This document shows, piece after piece, positions 32,623-41,753 of a stretch of 64,000 bases of DNA (its first letter is position 1; each line of letters starts with the position of its first letter). Source of the DNA: Cohnella lubricantis (GTDB taxonomy: Bacteria; Bacillota; Bacilli; Paenibacillales; Paenibacillaceae); NCBI RefSeq assembly GCF_014212015.1, contig NZ_JACJVN010000012.1:1-64000 (forward strand). The letters run 5' to 3'. Both the position numbers and the translations under genes were made by a program. The notes beneath the pieces were generated by a model, which was given only the letters and a program-made list of their open reading frames with translations, did no database searches and had not been told where the DNA came from.

Positions 32623-33299
32623 CTAGGGTGTTAGTCGTTGAAGACGACCCGATTCTTGGCGAGATGCTTACGCTGTATTTGGAAGAGGAGCGATTTGAAG
32701 TTCTCAAGGCGGTGACGGCTGCAGATGCCTTCGCGTCCCTCTCTTCTTTCAAGCCGAACGCCATCATACTGGACTTAATGCTGCCGGATACGGACGGAAG
32801 CACGCTGTGCGCGGCGTTTCGCGAGCGTACGGACGTTCCGATTATCGTCACGTCCATGAAGAGCGCCGTTGCGGATCGGATTCGGGCGATTAGCTCCGGG
32901 GCGGACGATTATTTGACGAAGCCCTACAGCGTGCAAGAGCTGAAGGCAAGATTGATGGCGGTGCTGCGCCGGGTGCCTCCTTCGTCCGCCGTCGAACGGC
33001 CAGAGCGTCCCTCCGTCCGGTTGTCGCTGGATATGGAACGCCGATTGATCTTGCTGGAGGGCAGGCCGATCGAGACGACCTTCTCCGAGTTTGAGATGAT
33101 GAAGCTATTTACTCAGAATCCAGGCCGCGTCTTTAAGCGCGAAGAGCTGCTTCATTCGGTCCGAGGCATCGACTCGTTCGTGAATGAACGCGCCGTCGAC
33201 GTTCACATCACCAACTTGCGCCGCAAGATCGAATCGAATTCGAAGACGCCCCAGCACATCAAGACGGTGTGGGGCGTCGGATATAAGTTTATTCCCTGA
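32619..33299 (+). CDS. OmpR-family response regulator
   Basis: A 226-residue regulator started at TTG behind AGGTGGAGATTC and overlapping the hybrid kinase stop. The receiver begins RVLVVEDDPILGEMLTLYLE, has the phosphoacceptor in IILDLMLPDTDG (about residue 51) and LTKPYSV with Lys; the winged helix has ETTFSEFEMMKLFTQNPGRV and NERAVDVHITNLRRKIE, ending WGVGYKFIP. It should receive phosphate from the kinase encoded just upstream; its DNA targets are not evident from the window. Confidence 0.9.
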   Translation: MTRVLVVEDDPILGEMLTLYLEEERFEVLKAVTAADAFASLSSFKPNAIILDLMLPDTDGSTLCAAFRERTDVPIIVTSMKSAVADRIRAISSGADDYLTKPYSVQELKARLMAVLRRVPPSSAVERPERPSVRLSLDMERRLILLEGRPIETTFSEFEMMKLFTQNPGRVFKREELLHSVRGIDSFVNERAVDVHITNLRRKIESNSKTPQHIKTVWGVGYKFIP

Positions 33300-33355
33300 T
33301 GAACGATCAACGAGCCAGATGCAACTTACTTCTGACCAAATAACTAATGCTCCGA

Positions 33356-34003
33356 TTACTTCTGACCCATCTTCTCCCAATCCTTCAGGAATCGGTCGAT
33401 GCCGTTATCGGTCAGCGGGTGCTTCCACAGCGACGGCAGCAGCGAACCCGGAATAGTCGCAATATGCGCTCCGGCGAGCGCTGCGTTCTCGACGTGCGCG
33501 ATCGATCGAATGCTGGCGGCGATAATCTCGGTAGGCAATCCGTAAATATCTAGAATTTGGCGAAGGTTGGACACGAGCTCCATCCCTTCTACGCCGATAT
33601 CGTCCAGCCGTCCGACGAAGGGACTAATGAAGGTTGCGCCCGCTTTGGCAGCCATTAAGCCCTGCGCAGCGCTGAAGATTAGGGTGACGTTGGTCTTAAT
33701 GCCCTCCTGGGCGAGCTGATGGGTCGCTTCAAGCCCGGCTTCGGTGAGCGGTAGCTTAATGACGACATTAGGCGCCCAAGTCGCGATATCATGAGCTTCC
33801 TTCAGCATGCCCGGGACGTCCAGGCTGATCACTTCCGCGCTGACCGGTCCGGATACCATGCCTGCGATCTCTTGGATGACCTGCTTGAAGTCTCGGCCTT
33901 CCTTCGCAATCAAGGAAGGGTTGGTCGTGACGCCGTCCACCAGTCCTAGCTTGATGATGCGCTTGATCTCTTCCACGTTGCCTGTATCCAGGAAAAATTT
34001 CAT
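33356..34003 (-). CDS. tal: Transaldolase / fructose-6-phosphate aldolase-like
   Basis: A 215-residue class I aldolase of the short (TalC/MipB) group. [20 protein letters not shown] and [15 protein letters not shown] are the family start; the Schiff-base Lys is in [15 protein letters not shown], and [20 protein letters not shown] and [10 protein letters not shown] complete the barrel. It works in the non-oxidative pentose phosphate pathway in the cytoplasm. The ATG at 34003 has GGAG eight bases upstream; the longer open frame to 34228 has no homology. The last 12 bases of the gene (GGTCAGAAGTAA on the minus strand) are repeated 30 bases downstream at 33326-33337. Confidence 0.93.
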   Translation of the reverse strand: MKFFLDTGNVEEIKRIIKLGLVDGVTTNPSLIAKEGRDFKQVIQEIAGMVSGPVSAEVISLDVPGMLKEAHDIATWAPNVVIKLPLTEAGLEATHQLAQEGIKTNVTLIFSAAQGLMAAKAGATFISPFVGRLDDIGVEGMELVSNLRQILDIYGLPTEIIAASIRSIAHVENAALAGAHIATIPGSLLPSLWKHPLTDNGIDRFLKDWEKMGQK

Positions 34004-34188
34004 TTGCCGTCTCCACTCCTCGATTGGATGTTCGCCAAGGCTGCCTTCAGTATCGCCCTGATTAGCTTCCCAACCTGCGAAGAGGTTCATACAGCTGCCG
34101 GGCCGAACCGAGCCGACAGTTGATGGCAATAACGAAGAAGCCTGCCTTCCATCCGAAGATGAGCCGGCAGGCTGCAGCCGAATTCGAA

Positions 34189-34632
34189 TTACTCCGCGTC
34201 TTCCTCCGGTTCCGTCACGTAGGTGCACTTGAACCGCTCAGCTCCCGGGTATGGTTCCCCGAGACTCTCCACCGTAAATCCGATATTCCGGTAAAAGTTA
34301 ATCGCTTCCTCATCCGTCTCGGCCACGATCGCGGCCGGTTCCGTCTCGGCAAGGGCTTCAAGTACCATCGCTCTGCCGTATCCCTGGTTCCGCTCATCCG
34401 GCGCGACTGCGATATGGCGAATGAGCAGCTCGCCTCCTTCATTCAAACGGTAGCCGATCAGACCGAGCAGCTTGTCCTCTTCGGCATCGCGCAAGCCTCT
34501 CAGCGTGTTCCCTTCTTCTGTCTCATAGGAGACGGTCGCCTCCTCCAGCAGCTCCGGATCCGGGAAGACCGACAAAGCCAGCAGCTCTTGAACGTCCTCT
34601 TGCCGCAGCTGCGGCTTCAAATCGATTAGCAT
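34189..34632 (-). CDS. GNAT N-acetyltransferase
   Basis: A 147-residue acetyltransferase. The acetyl-CoA-binding motif is [20 protein letters not shown] (V-x-P-xxRxxGxG) and the ending [20 protein letters not shown] is typical motif B. A central [16 protein letters not shown] is the preceding strand pair. Two ATGs are adjacent; the second is better spaced from GAGGAG. The acceptor is unknown. Confidence 0.85.
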   Translation of the reverse strand: MLIDLKPQLRQEDVQELLALSVFPDPELLEEATVSYETEEGNTLRGLRDAEEDKLLGLIGYRLNEGGELLIRHIAVAPDERNQGYGRAMVLEALAETEPAAIVAETDEEAINFYRNIGFTVESLGEPYPGAERFKCTYVTEPEEDAE

Positions 34633-34682
34633 CATATCACTCCTCGCCTACATGCCGCTTCGCACATAGGACTGTACTCGAA

Positions 34683-35360
34683 TTAGAATGTGGTCGTGGC
34701 GGATTCCTTGCTTCGCTGCGCTCGGGAAGTACGGTCGGCGATGCGTTGGAAGATACCGGCCGAAGCCGCCAGCCAGAAGCCGCCGAGCAGATAACCGCCA
34801 AGCACGTCGCTCGGATAATGAACGCCGAGATAGATGCGGCTTCCGCCGATCAGCAGAACGATCGCGGCGGCAATCACGCCCGCTGCGATCCTGCCCGAGC
34901 GCCTGCTGCTGAAGCGCCAAGTGAAATAGAGCAAAGCGCCGTACAAGCAGATGGATGCCATCGCATGGCCGCTCGGGAAGCTGAAGTCTGTCTCTTCCAC
35001 CAGACGGTGAATCGTCGGACGCGGCCGTGCGAACCAGCTTTTGACCGCATCATTAAGCAGCTTCTCTCCGAGCATCACCCAGACGAGGAACAACGATTCC
35101 TTCCACAGCCGCTTCGTTGCGAGTAGAATGGCGATAACGATCAGCATAATAACGATGACGGGCACGGTTGTGCCGATGTACGTGACAGCCTTCAATAGCT
35201 TCGTAAGCGTCTCGGTCTCCAGTCCTTGGACATGGCGGATGAAGTAATCGTCGAATGCCTTCATTCGATCTTGGTCCACGGCATAAGCCGCCCAGCCGAA
35301 GCCGACCAAGCTCAGAATACTTAGGATGATAGAAGTGAAAGGCCGATATGTTCTTCTCAA
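34683..35360 (-). CDS. PAP2-family membrane phosphatase
   Basis: A 225-residue polytopic membrane protein (start TTG at 35360, GGGGGAGCCTCA upstream). The three PAP2 motifs are visible: KSWFARPRPTIHRLVEETDF, SFPSGHAMASICLYGAL with catalytic His, and SRIYLGVHYPSDVLGGYLLG. Such enzymes dephosphorylate undecaprenyl pyrophosphate or phosphatidic acid on the outer face of the membrane. The start overlaps the stop of the metallophosphoesterase gene (TTGA), so the two are coupled. The bacitracin-resistance type (BcrC) is a possible assignment. Confidence 0.87.
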   Translation of the reverse strand: MRRTYRPFTSIILSILSLVGFGWAAYAVDQDRMKAFDDYFIRHVQGLETETLTKLLKAVTYIGTTVPVIVIMLIVIAILLATKRLWKESLFLVWVMLGEKLLNDAVKSWFARPRPTIHRLVEETDFSFPSGHAMASICLYGALLYFTWRFSSRRSGRIAAGVIAAAIVLLIGGSRIYLGVHYPSDVLGGYLLGGFWLAASAGIFQRIADRTSRAQRSKESATTTF

Positions 35361-36505
35361 TGAGGCTCCCCCTTCAAGCGGACAGTTAGATGAATGAGCT
35401 CGGATCGGCTCGCCAGTCGAATCGGCGGTCCCCAAGTGCCGAAGCCGGATGAGACGAAGGCATGCATGTCCCCTTTGCGCAGATAGCCCCAATCCAGCTC
35501 GAACAGCCGGCCGGTAATCCAGTGGTTCGGCGCGAATTGGCCGCGATGCGTATGTCCCGACACCAGAATGTCAACGCCGGCCACCTCTGCTTGATCGTAG
35601 CCATACGGCTGATGGTCCATCACGACAATCGGCAGCGAGCGGTCCAGGTATGCGGTCAGTTCGCCGATCGGAAGCCGGCCTTCCGGATCCATCGATTCGG
35701 CGGTCTTGTCCTTGCGACCGGCCAGCTGAATCGCGTCCGCGATCCAGACGGTCTCGTCCCGAAGCACGGGGATGCCGATCTCCTTCATGCGCTTCACATA
35801 CTCTTCGATATGGCCGCCATAATATTCGTGATTGCCCAGCACCGCGTATACGCCGTAGCGAGCTTTCAGTTGCGCCAGCTTCTTCGCCATGCCATTGCGC
35901 ACGAACGGTTCGATCGTATCGTCGATGACGTCGCCCGCGAGCAGCACGACATCGGGCTGCCAGCCGTTCACGAGAGACAGCAGCCGATCCAGATGGCGGT
36001 TGCCGACCAGATTGCCCAAGTGAATATCCGAGACGATCGCGATCTTCAATGTGGACAAGCCGCCGGCCGTCTTGTCCACTTCAATATCGTAGCTGCGGAT
36101 TACGGGGCTCCAAGCGTTACGCGAGCCCCAGAGAAGCAACGCGATTAGCACCAGCAGGACACACCCGCCGGCAATCGGCACGAACGCTTCATGATAAGCG
36201 CCGCTGAGGCGGACGATCGCGGCGATCACGTCGATCGCGATTAGCAGAAGAATCGCGAATTCGAACACGGCGAAGTAATAGGAGCCGATGACCTTGAGCA
36301 ATCGGAAGAACAGCCGAGGCCGCAGCGGCAGCCGTCCCAGCAAATACGAGAAGGCGACTATCGCGAAGACGATCCAGTAAGCGGGACGTGAATAGCCCGG
36401 CGAGACCGCGGACAGCAGCAACGCCCCGTGCCAGCCGACATACAGACTTAGAGCGATGAAGATAAGCAGAATCGGTATAGCTGTGAGCAACATTCGTTTA
36501 TTCAT
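35357..36505 (-). CDS. Membrane-anchored metallophosphoesterase (YaeI/YkuE-like)
   Basis: A 382-residue protein with four hydrophobic N-terminal segments (to about residue 130), then a calcineurin-like domain: IAIVSDIHLGNLVGNRHLDR, VVLLAGDVIDD, YAVLGNHEYYGGH, VVMDHQPYGYDQAE and VSGHTHRGQFAPNHW, which supply all metal ligands of the family (D-x-H, GDxxD, GNH[D/E], GHxH). The catalytic side should be outside or at the membrane. Relatives include lipid headgroup hydrolases. Coupling with a PAP2 phosphatase suggests a role in lipid or lipid-carrier turnover, which is inference. Confidence 0.87.
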   Translation of the reverse strand: MNKRMLLTAIPILLIFIALSLYVGWHGALLLSAVSPGYSRPAYWIVFAIVAFSYLLGRLPLRPRLFFRLLKVIGSYYFAVFEFAILLLIAIDVIAAIVRLSGAYHEAFVPIAGGCVLLVLIALLLWGSRNAWSPVIRSYDIEVDKTAGGLSTLKIAIVSDIHLGNLVGNRHLDRLLSLVNGWQPDVVLLAGDVIDDTIEPFVRNGMAKKLAQLKARYGVYAVLGNHEYYGGHIEEYVKRMKEIGIPVLRDETVWIADAIQLAGRKDKTAESMDPEGRLPIGELTAYLDRSLPIVVMDHQPYGYDQAEVAGVDILVSGHTHRGQFAPNHWITGRLFELDWGYLRKGDMHAFVSSGFGTWGPPIRLASRSELIHLTVRLKGEPH

Positions 36506-36549
36506 GTGCGGCGAATTCCCCTCTTCACCTAGATGATTGCTGCCGCCTA

Positions 36550-38610
36550 TTATACCACAACGAGCGAAGTGAGTCGGTCTTCATAGAGCAGCTTCAGCCG
36601 GTGCAGCGCGCGCGTACAGCCGACATACAACAGCTTGGCGTCAGCCGGTCCGTAGGCCGACTCGTCCGCATCGGGAATGAGAACGGCATCGAACTCCAGC
36701 CCCTTCGATAGATAGACGGGCACGACGGTTAGCCCGCCGCCATACGCTTGCAGGTCGGCCGTGAGCAGATCCGCCTCAATCCCCTGCTCTCGAAGCTCGG
36801 CATGCATGCGCTCGCTCGCCTCGGCCGTCCGGCAGAGCACCGCGATCGTCGCGAAGCCGCCTTCGCCTCTCCACTGCCTCAGCGTCTCGGCTGCCGCATC
36901 GCCCCGGCTCCGTCCCGCAAGCGCGACCGTCTCGACCGGGTCTCCGCTCCGGAACACCGGCTGCGCGGGCTTCACCCCGCCGTCCATACCGGCCAGAACC
37001 TTGTTGGCGAACTCGATGATCTCGGTTGTCGAACGATAGCTGCGATCCAGCTCGTAATAGGCGGTCTGGGATTGCGCGAACAGCTCCATCAGTTCCTGCC
37101 AGCGGCGGATTCCCGCATAATCGTGAATGCCCTGCTGCAGGTCGCCGAGCACCGTCATGGAAGGCGCGCGCTGCCGCAGCTTAAGCACAGCCAATTGCAG
37201 CGGCGAATAGTCCTGCGCTTCGTCGATGACGATGTGGTCATACATCGCTTCATCCGCCCCGTACAGCCGAAGATGGATATATGCCAGCACGGGCAGATCC
37301 TCCGGCGCCGCGATCGTCCGCTTGCGCTTAGACGAGCCTTTGCCCTTCGGCAGCGCGAATTCCTCCGGGAAGTGCTTCGCGTAGAATTCGGCTGCGCTAA
37401 GGCTGGGCAGCTTCTCTGCGTAAGCCTTCCACTTCGCCGTCGCGCGCGAACGAATCGTCTTGTCGCTCCAGCGCGCTTTGCCAAGCTGGATCTCCATCCA
37501 GCGCTTGAGCCGATTGAGCAGCCGCTCTCTGCGCTTCATGATTGGCTCCCCGGCAGGCTCTTCGCTAAGCCAAGCGCGAATTTGCTCAGCGCGGAGCACA
37601 AGTCCTGGCTCCGGTGAGAACGGCTCCTCCGGAACAAGGTGCCGTTCCGCAAGGTCCAGCGCTTCCTCTAATCGCGCGAGGAAGCGCCGGCTGCCTTTTC
37701 TCCGACCGGCCGACTCTTCCTTCTCTTCCTCCGTGACCTTCCGCTCAAACCATCTCGCCAGCGTATCCGACGAGCTTCGAAGAGCAACCGAGCCTCCAAG
37801 CAGCTCGAGCGCCCACTCCGCGAACGTCGTCTGCCGGATGTCGCCGACGCCGAGTTCCGGCAGCACGCCGGAGATATAGTCGAGGAACATTCGGTTAGGC
37901 GCTAAGATCATCATCCGATCAGCCCGGACTTTATCTTGGTATTGATAGAGCAAATAAGCGAGACGGTGAAGAGCGACAGTCGTCTTGCCGCTGCCCGCTA
38001 CCCCTTGAATGAACAGCGCTTTGTTCTTCTCCGTTCGAATGATCGCATCCTGCTCCTGTTGAATCGTGGAGACGATATCGCGAAGCTTGTTGTCCTTGCT
38101 CTCTCCGAGCCGATGCAGCAGGAATTCGTCAGCCACCGCTTCTCCGCTCTCCTGCCCCTCCGTGTAGCTGTCGACCACCCGCTGCAGCGAGCCTTGGCGA
38201 ACAAGCAAATTCCGCTTCAACGAGACAATCCCTTGAATGGGACCTTCCGGCGATATATATTCGACGGCCGGGTTCCCTCCGCTGAACGAGTAGAACAGAC
38301 TGGACACCGGCGCGCGCCAGTCGATGACGAGCGGCTTCTGCGTCGATTCGTCGTTCACGCCGGACTTGCCGATGTAGAGCGCGGCTGGCGCCGGGTGCCC
38401 GTCCTCTTGGAAGTCGAGCCGCCCGAAGTAAGGCTCGCGCTCGGATACCTCCAATCGCTTCTTGCGTTCTTGGCGGAGGTCATCAATCACCTGCTCCGCT
38501 ACATCGTTGCCTGTATAGCGCGGGCCAATCGCCGCCAGCTGCGACCGAATTTGAGCCAACACTTCATTCAGCCGCTGCCTCTCTTCTTGCACTACAATGT
38601 CTGAAGCCAC
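36550..38610 (-). CDS. helD: HelD, RNA-polymerase-recycling helicase-like motor
   Basis: A 686-residue UvrD-like superfamily 1 protein. The N-terminal arm (VQEERQRLNEVLAQIRSQLA through EPYFGRLDFQEDG and PLVIDWRAPVSSLFYS) is specific to HelD. Walker A is QGVAGSGKTTVALHRLAYLL; Walker B is IVIDEAQDYSPLQLAVL; later motifs include LDRSYRSTTEIIEFANKV and LSKGLEFDAVLIPDADE. HelD binds stalled RNA polymerase and frees it from nucleic acids at the cost of ATP; some versions protect against rifamycins. Start GTG at 38610 behind GGGAGGTACTTAGCGA. Confidence 0.9.
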   Translation of the reverse strand: MASDIVVQEERQRLNEVLAQIRSQLAAIGPRYTGNDVAEQVIDDLRQERKKRLEVSEREPYFGRLDFQEDGHPAPAALYIGKSGVNDESTQKPLVIDWRAPVSSLFYSFSGGNPAVEYISPEGPIQGIVSLKRNLLVRQGSLQRVVDSYTEGQESGEAVADEFLLHRLGESKDNKLRDIVSTIQQEQDAIIRTEKNKALFIQGVAGSGKTTVALHRLAYLLYQYQDKVRADRMMILAPNRMFLDYISGVLPELGVGDIRQTTFAEWALELLGGSVALRSSSDTLARWFERKVTEEEKEESAGRRKGSRRFLARLEEALDLAERHLVPEEPFSPEPGLVLRAEQIRAWLSEEPAGEPIMKRRERLLNRLKRWMEIQLGKARWSDKTIRSRATAKWKAYAEKLPSLSAAEFYAKHFPEEFALPKGKGSSKRKRTIAAPEDLPVLAYIHLRLYGADEAMYDHIVIDEAQDYSPLQLAVLKLRQRAPSMTVLGDLQQGIHDYAGIRRWQELMELFAQSQTAYYELDRSYRSTTEIIEFANKVLAGMDGGVKPAQPVFRSGDPVETVALAGRSRGDAAAETLRQWRGEGGFATIAVLCRTAEASERMHAELREQGIEADLLTADLQAYGGGLTVVPVYLSKGLEFDAVLIPDADESAYGPADAKLLYVGCTRALHRLKLLYEDRLTSLVVV

Positions 38611-38671
38611 TCGCTAAGTACCTCCCGTTCGCCCGATCATTGTATAGGATCTAATTACCAGCAGGCCAGAT

Positions 38672-38700
38672 AATATAGCAGATTGTTCGTTCGTTGTCAA
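38672..38700 (-). promoter_or_regulatory. Sigma-A promoter of helD
   Basis: TTGACA (38700-38695) and TATATT (38677-38672) on the minus strand, 17 bases apart, about 65 bases before the GTG start. Confidence 0.75.
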
Positions 38701-38796
38701 TGATCTATACCCTATCCAGCCAAGTCAAAATGCGATACATTTGAAGTGTAAATGTTGGCGATTCTAATTTAGATGACACGAGAGAGGTGCGATATC

Positions 38797-39225
38797 ATGT
38801 CCTACAAACAAATTGCTGTCGCCTACGACGGCTCTAACCTATCCAAGCAAGCGCTCCAGCATGCCGCTCGGCTCGCGCAAGCGTTCAACTCCAAGCTGAC
38901 CGTCATACACGCTTATGCAACGCCGATGCTGAACGCGGGCGATATGCTGCTGACCGCCCCTTCCAATTGGACGCAGGAATATGTCGATTATGCATACAAG
39001 CAGATCGATAGCGCGAAGACGCTCGTGCCTGCTGGCATCGACGCAGACTTCCAAACCGTCGAAGGGTACGCGGCCCAAGTCATTCTCGATTGCGCGGAGC
39101 GAGCCGGAGCAGACTTGATCGTGATGGGCAGCCGCGGACTGGGCGCAATCCGTGAATTCGTGCTCGGCAGCGTCAGCCATAATGTCGCGCAGCATGCCAA
39201 GATCCCCGTGCTTATCGTGAAATGA
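38797..39225 (+). CDS. Universal stress protein UspA family
   Basis: A 142-residue Usp protein (ATG behind GAGAGGTGCGATATC). YKQIAVAYDGSNLSKQALQH is the start and VMGSRGLGAIREFVLGSVSH then VAQHAKIPVLIVK includes the G-2x-G-9x-G(S/T) nucleotide-binding motif, so the ATP-binding class is likely. It accumulates under stress in related species; partners are unknown. It is divergent from helD. Confidence 0.92.
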   Translation: MSYKQIAVAYDGSNLSKQALQHAARLAQAFNSKLTVIHAYATPMLNAGDMLLTAPSNWTQEYVDYAYKQIDSAKTLVPAGIDADFQTVEGYAAQVILDCAERAGADLIVMGSRGLGAIREFVLGSVSHNVAQHAKIPVLIVK

Positions 39226-39235
39226 AAATAATAGG

Positions 39236-39268
39236 AATCGGCCGCTCTCATCCAGAGAGCGGCCGATT
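39236..39268. terminator. Terminator between uspA-like gene and a convergent small gene
   Basis: A perfect 14-base stem AATCGGCCGCTCTC / GAGAGCGGCCGATT with a five-base loop, followed by TGCTTT. Confidence 0.8.
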
Positions 39269-39301
39269 TGCTTTGGTGCGATATCGCGCGCGGATGCCTC
39301 G

Positions 39302-39577
39302 TTATTGCTGCGACTTGTCCCAAGCTTCCTCCGCCGCGTCGATTAAGGTTCCGAACAGCTCGTCGTCGGTGTCGAGCGCTTCTTCCACCGCGTCGATCTC
39401 CTCTTCGCTTCCCGATTCGTTCAGGAAGAAGAGCGAATGGCTCCACTCGTTGCCTTTGTCGCTCTGCAGTGTCGCCTCATAAGGCTGGCGATGCCCTTCC
39501 ACCTCGAATTGAATGTGGGCGACGTACCCGTTCGCGTCATCGCGCGTCGTGCGGGCTCCGAGAATGTTGATTCTCAT
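39302..39577 (-). CDS. Conserved hypothetical acidic protein
   Basis: A 91-residue protein started at the ATG at 39577 (GGAGGATCATTATCGGT upstream). It begins MRINILGARTTRDDANGYVA, HIQFEVEGHRQPYEATLQSD and ends in an acidic helix (EEEIDAVEEALDTDDELFGT). The pattern of two beta hairpins and an acidic helix looks like a small adaptor-type protein; I do not recognise a family. No operon partner. Confidence 0.6.
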   Translation of the reverse strand: MRINILGARTTRDDANGYVAHIQFEVEGHRQPYEATLQSDKGNEWSHSLFFLNESGSEEEIDAVEEALDTDDELFGTLIDAAEEAWDKSQQ

Positions 39578-39821
39578 ACCGATAATGATCCTCCCTGCCA
39601 GCTTCTCTTCTAACCTGTCTCCTATTTGATCTGTTCCTATATTAACAGATGCCATCTCTCGAGTGGATCCGTATCTGAGGATTTTCTTATTTAATTCTCA
39701 TCTAGCAAGCGGGCATCGCAGTCTCCTAGCGGCGCGTCTCTCATAGGCAGTTCCTGGTATCGCTCGGACAAGCCTAGCCTATACGATGTCCTGGGAATGG
39801 AAGCATTATGCAATTGCGCTG

Positions 39822-40940
39822 TCACACCGCGTCTGCGAACAAGACGTTCAGCTTAGACTCCAGCTCTGCTTCGGAGAAGTCCTCGCCGATGAACACAGCC
39901 ACATCGTGAACTGTCTTCTGCGGCGTGATGCGCATGAAGTCGCTCTCGCGGTAGGCGTATTGGAACAAGAATCGGCTCGCGGTATCGGTGAACGTCACGA
40001 TGCCTTTCGCCCGGTAGACGCCGCTCGGCAGATCGCGCAGGAATTGTTCGAACCGCTCGCTGTTAACGGCGCCGGGCAGGTATCGGGTCATGACATGGAC
40101 GTGGTCATGGTCGTGATGGTGATGCACGTGCGCTTCCTCGTCAGCGCTCTTGGAAACGGCTTGTCCTGTAGAAGATACGCTAGGACCGGCGTGATGCTTC
40201 GCCGCCTGGGCTGCGCTATTCTGCTGCAGTTTGTTCCACAGCGCCGACCATTTGGCTTCACAGCGAACGGTTTGTTGGATGCTCGCCGCCGGGTTCCATT
40301 CTCTCAGCCATTCATTCAATTCGGCCAGCTCTGCAGGCCCAACCAGATCCGCCTTGTTCAGCAGGATGAACGACGAGACCCGAATCTGATCCCGCATCAG
40401 CTTGAACGTCTTGCCTGTCCCGATCCGGAGCCGGTCCAGCAGATGCCGGGCATCGACGACAGTTGCGACGCCGCTTAACTCTGCGCGGGCGTAGAGCGAT
40501 GCTTCCGATACCGCGTCCAGAATCTCCAGCGGCTGCGCCACCCCGGTCGATTCGATGAATACGACGTCTGGATGGTATCGCTTGATCAGCTGAACGAGCT
40601 CCAGCGCGACGTCCGACTTGATCGTGCAGCAGATGCAGCCGCCGAGCAGTTCGGCCATCGGCACTTCGGCGTCCACTGCCATGCCGTCCAGGTTAACGTC
40701 CCCTACCTCGTTCATGAGCACAGCCGGCTCCAAACCGCGCTCTTGCGTTGCGGCGATCAGCCTGCGCAGCAGCGTGGTTTTGCCGCTTCCTAAGAAGCCG
40801 GTCAGCAAGTAGACAGCGACGGTCTTCTCGTTTGCTTGAGCGATCTCGTTCTCGTTCCCCGCGCTCAACTCGAATTCAGCTCCTATCACGTTCCCCGCTT
40901 CTAGCTCCATCCCCATCTCCTTCTCCTTCTCCTTCTCCAT
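39822..40940 (-). CDS. COG0523 (CobW/ZNG1-like) metal-insertion GTPase
   Basis: A 372-residue G3E GTPase. Start ATG at 40940 behind AAGGAGGCTTCGTTC. The first residues are a Glu/Lys repeat (MEKEKEKEMGMELEAG), then VYLLTGFLGSGKTTLLRRL (P-loop), the metal-binding GGCICCTIKSDVALELVQL (CxCC), VFIESTGVAQPLEILD and SSFILLNKADLVG (NKxD). A His-rich run (EAHVHHHHDHDHVH) precedes the CobW C-terminal domain (RYLPGAVNSERFEQFLRD). Such proteins deliver zinc or other metals to client enzymes, often under Zur control; no Zur site was recognised here. Confidence 0.87.
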   Translation of the reverse strand: MEKEKEKEMGMELEAGNVIGAEFELSAGNENEIAQANEKTVAVYLLTGFLGSGKTTLLRRLIAATQERGLEPAVLMNEVGDVNLDGMAVDAEVPMAELLGGCICCTIKSDVALELVQLIKRYHPDVVFIESTGVAQPLEILDAVSEASLYARAELSGVATVVDARHLLDRLRIGTGKTFKLMRDQIRVSSFILLNKADLVGPAELAELNEWLREWNPAASIQQTVRCEAKWSALWNKLQQNSAAQAAKHHAGPSVSSTGQAVSKSADEEAHVHHHHDHDHVHVMTRYLPGAVNSERFEQFLRDLPSGVYRAKGIVTFTDTASRFLFQYAYRESDFMRITPQKTVHDVAVFIGEDFSEAELESKLNVLFADAV

Positions 40941-41008
40941 GAACGAAGCCTCCTTTTTAAACATGAGAGCCTCCGCGGCAGTCGTGCCCGCGGAGGCTCG
41001 CCATTCCA

Positions 41009-41683
41009 TCATCTTCGAATCGCGGCATAGGCGATGCGGATCGGCTCCGCGCACTCCGGCGATTCCTTGTTCCTGTCATTCACATAGCCGCCGACCGGGT
41101 ACATCTCCAACTCGTCCGCGGGCAGCTCCCGCACATGATGGTAGATGGTCCGGTACTCGACGTTCCCTTCGTGAAGCCAGGCGTCAATCCCTTCCTCATC
41201 CAGCATGGCGGGCATTCGATCCGCATAGCCCTCCACCACCCGATTCGGCGCGGTCGTCGCCATCGTGAATGCCCGCGTCTCTTCACCGTAGGCGCGCTGC
41301 CAGACCTCATAGAATCCGGGCACAGCGAACGTCCTTCGGTCACGGAACACGAACCGGATCGGCTGATGCAGCTTGCCATTGTTCAGCCAACCATAGAAGC
41401 CGCTGCACGGAATGACGCAGCGCTGCTTGTTCACGATGCGGCGGAAGATCGGACGCCCGCCGATGCCTTGATAATCGGCGTTGACCGCATCCTTGGACCA
41501 GTAAGGCATAAGTCCCCAGCGCTGGTCGTCGAGAATTCGCTGTCCGCGATACTCATAGATCACGGGAACCGGCTGCGTCGGGGAAATATTATACTTGCGA
41601 ACATAGGGAGCCGCGACATGCCCGATCCGGAACTGCCGGACGAGCTCGTCGAGTTCCGCGGTAAGGGAGAACCGTTGACACAT
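41009..41683 (-). CDS. SRAP (YedK/HMCES-like) family protein lacking two catalytic residues
   Basis: A 224-residue protein of the family that crosslinks to abasic sites in single-stranded DNA through Cys2. Cys2 is kept (MCQRFSLTAE, versus the usual MCGRF) and the structural blocks YNISPTQPVPVIYE, QRWGLMPYWSKD, NADYQGIGGRPIFRRIVNKQ and RCVIPCSGFYGW are in order. The Glu of the usual GFYEW is Gly98, and the His of the usual HDRMP is Ala154 (GYADRMPAML); NARAE is NADYQ. Crosslinking may persist but release by self-reversal or peptidase-like chemistry should be affected. It overlaps no other gene and the COG0523 gene follows. Confidence 0.87.
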   Translation of the reverse strand: MCQRFSLTAELDELVRQFRIGHVAAPYVRKYNISPTQPVPVIYEYRGQRILDDQRWGLMPYWSKDAVNADYQGIGGRPIFRRIVNKQRCVIPCSGFYGWLNNGKLHQPIRFVFRDRRTFAVPGFYEVWQRAYGEETRAFTMATTAPNRVVEGYADRMPAMLDEEGIDAWLHEGNVEYRTIYHHVRELPADELEMYPVGGYVNDRNKESPECAEPIRIAYAAIRR

Positions 41684-41753
41684 GGGAGAGCACCGCCTTC
41701 AAAGCTAGTCTCGTCCCAGTATCCTCCAGTTTGCCAGAATTATTCATCTCCGC

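Noticed and set aside
40898-40940. GAGAAG microsatellite at the start of the COG0523 gene as a phase-variation switch
   Set aside because: The unit is six bases, so copy changes would keep the frame; it only varies the Glu/Lys run.
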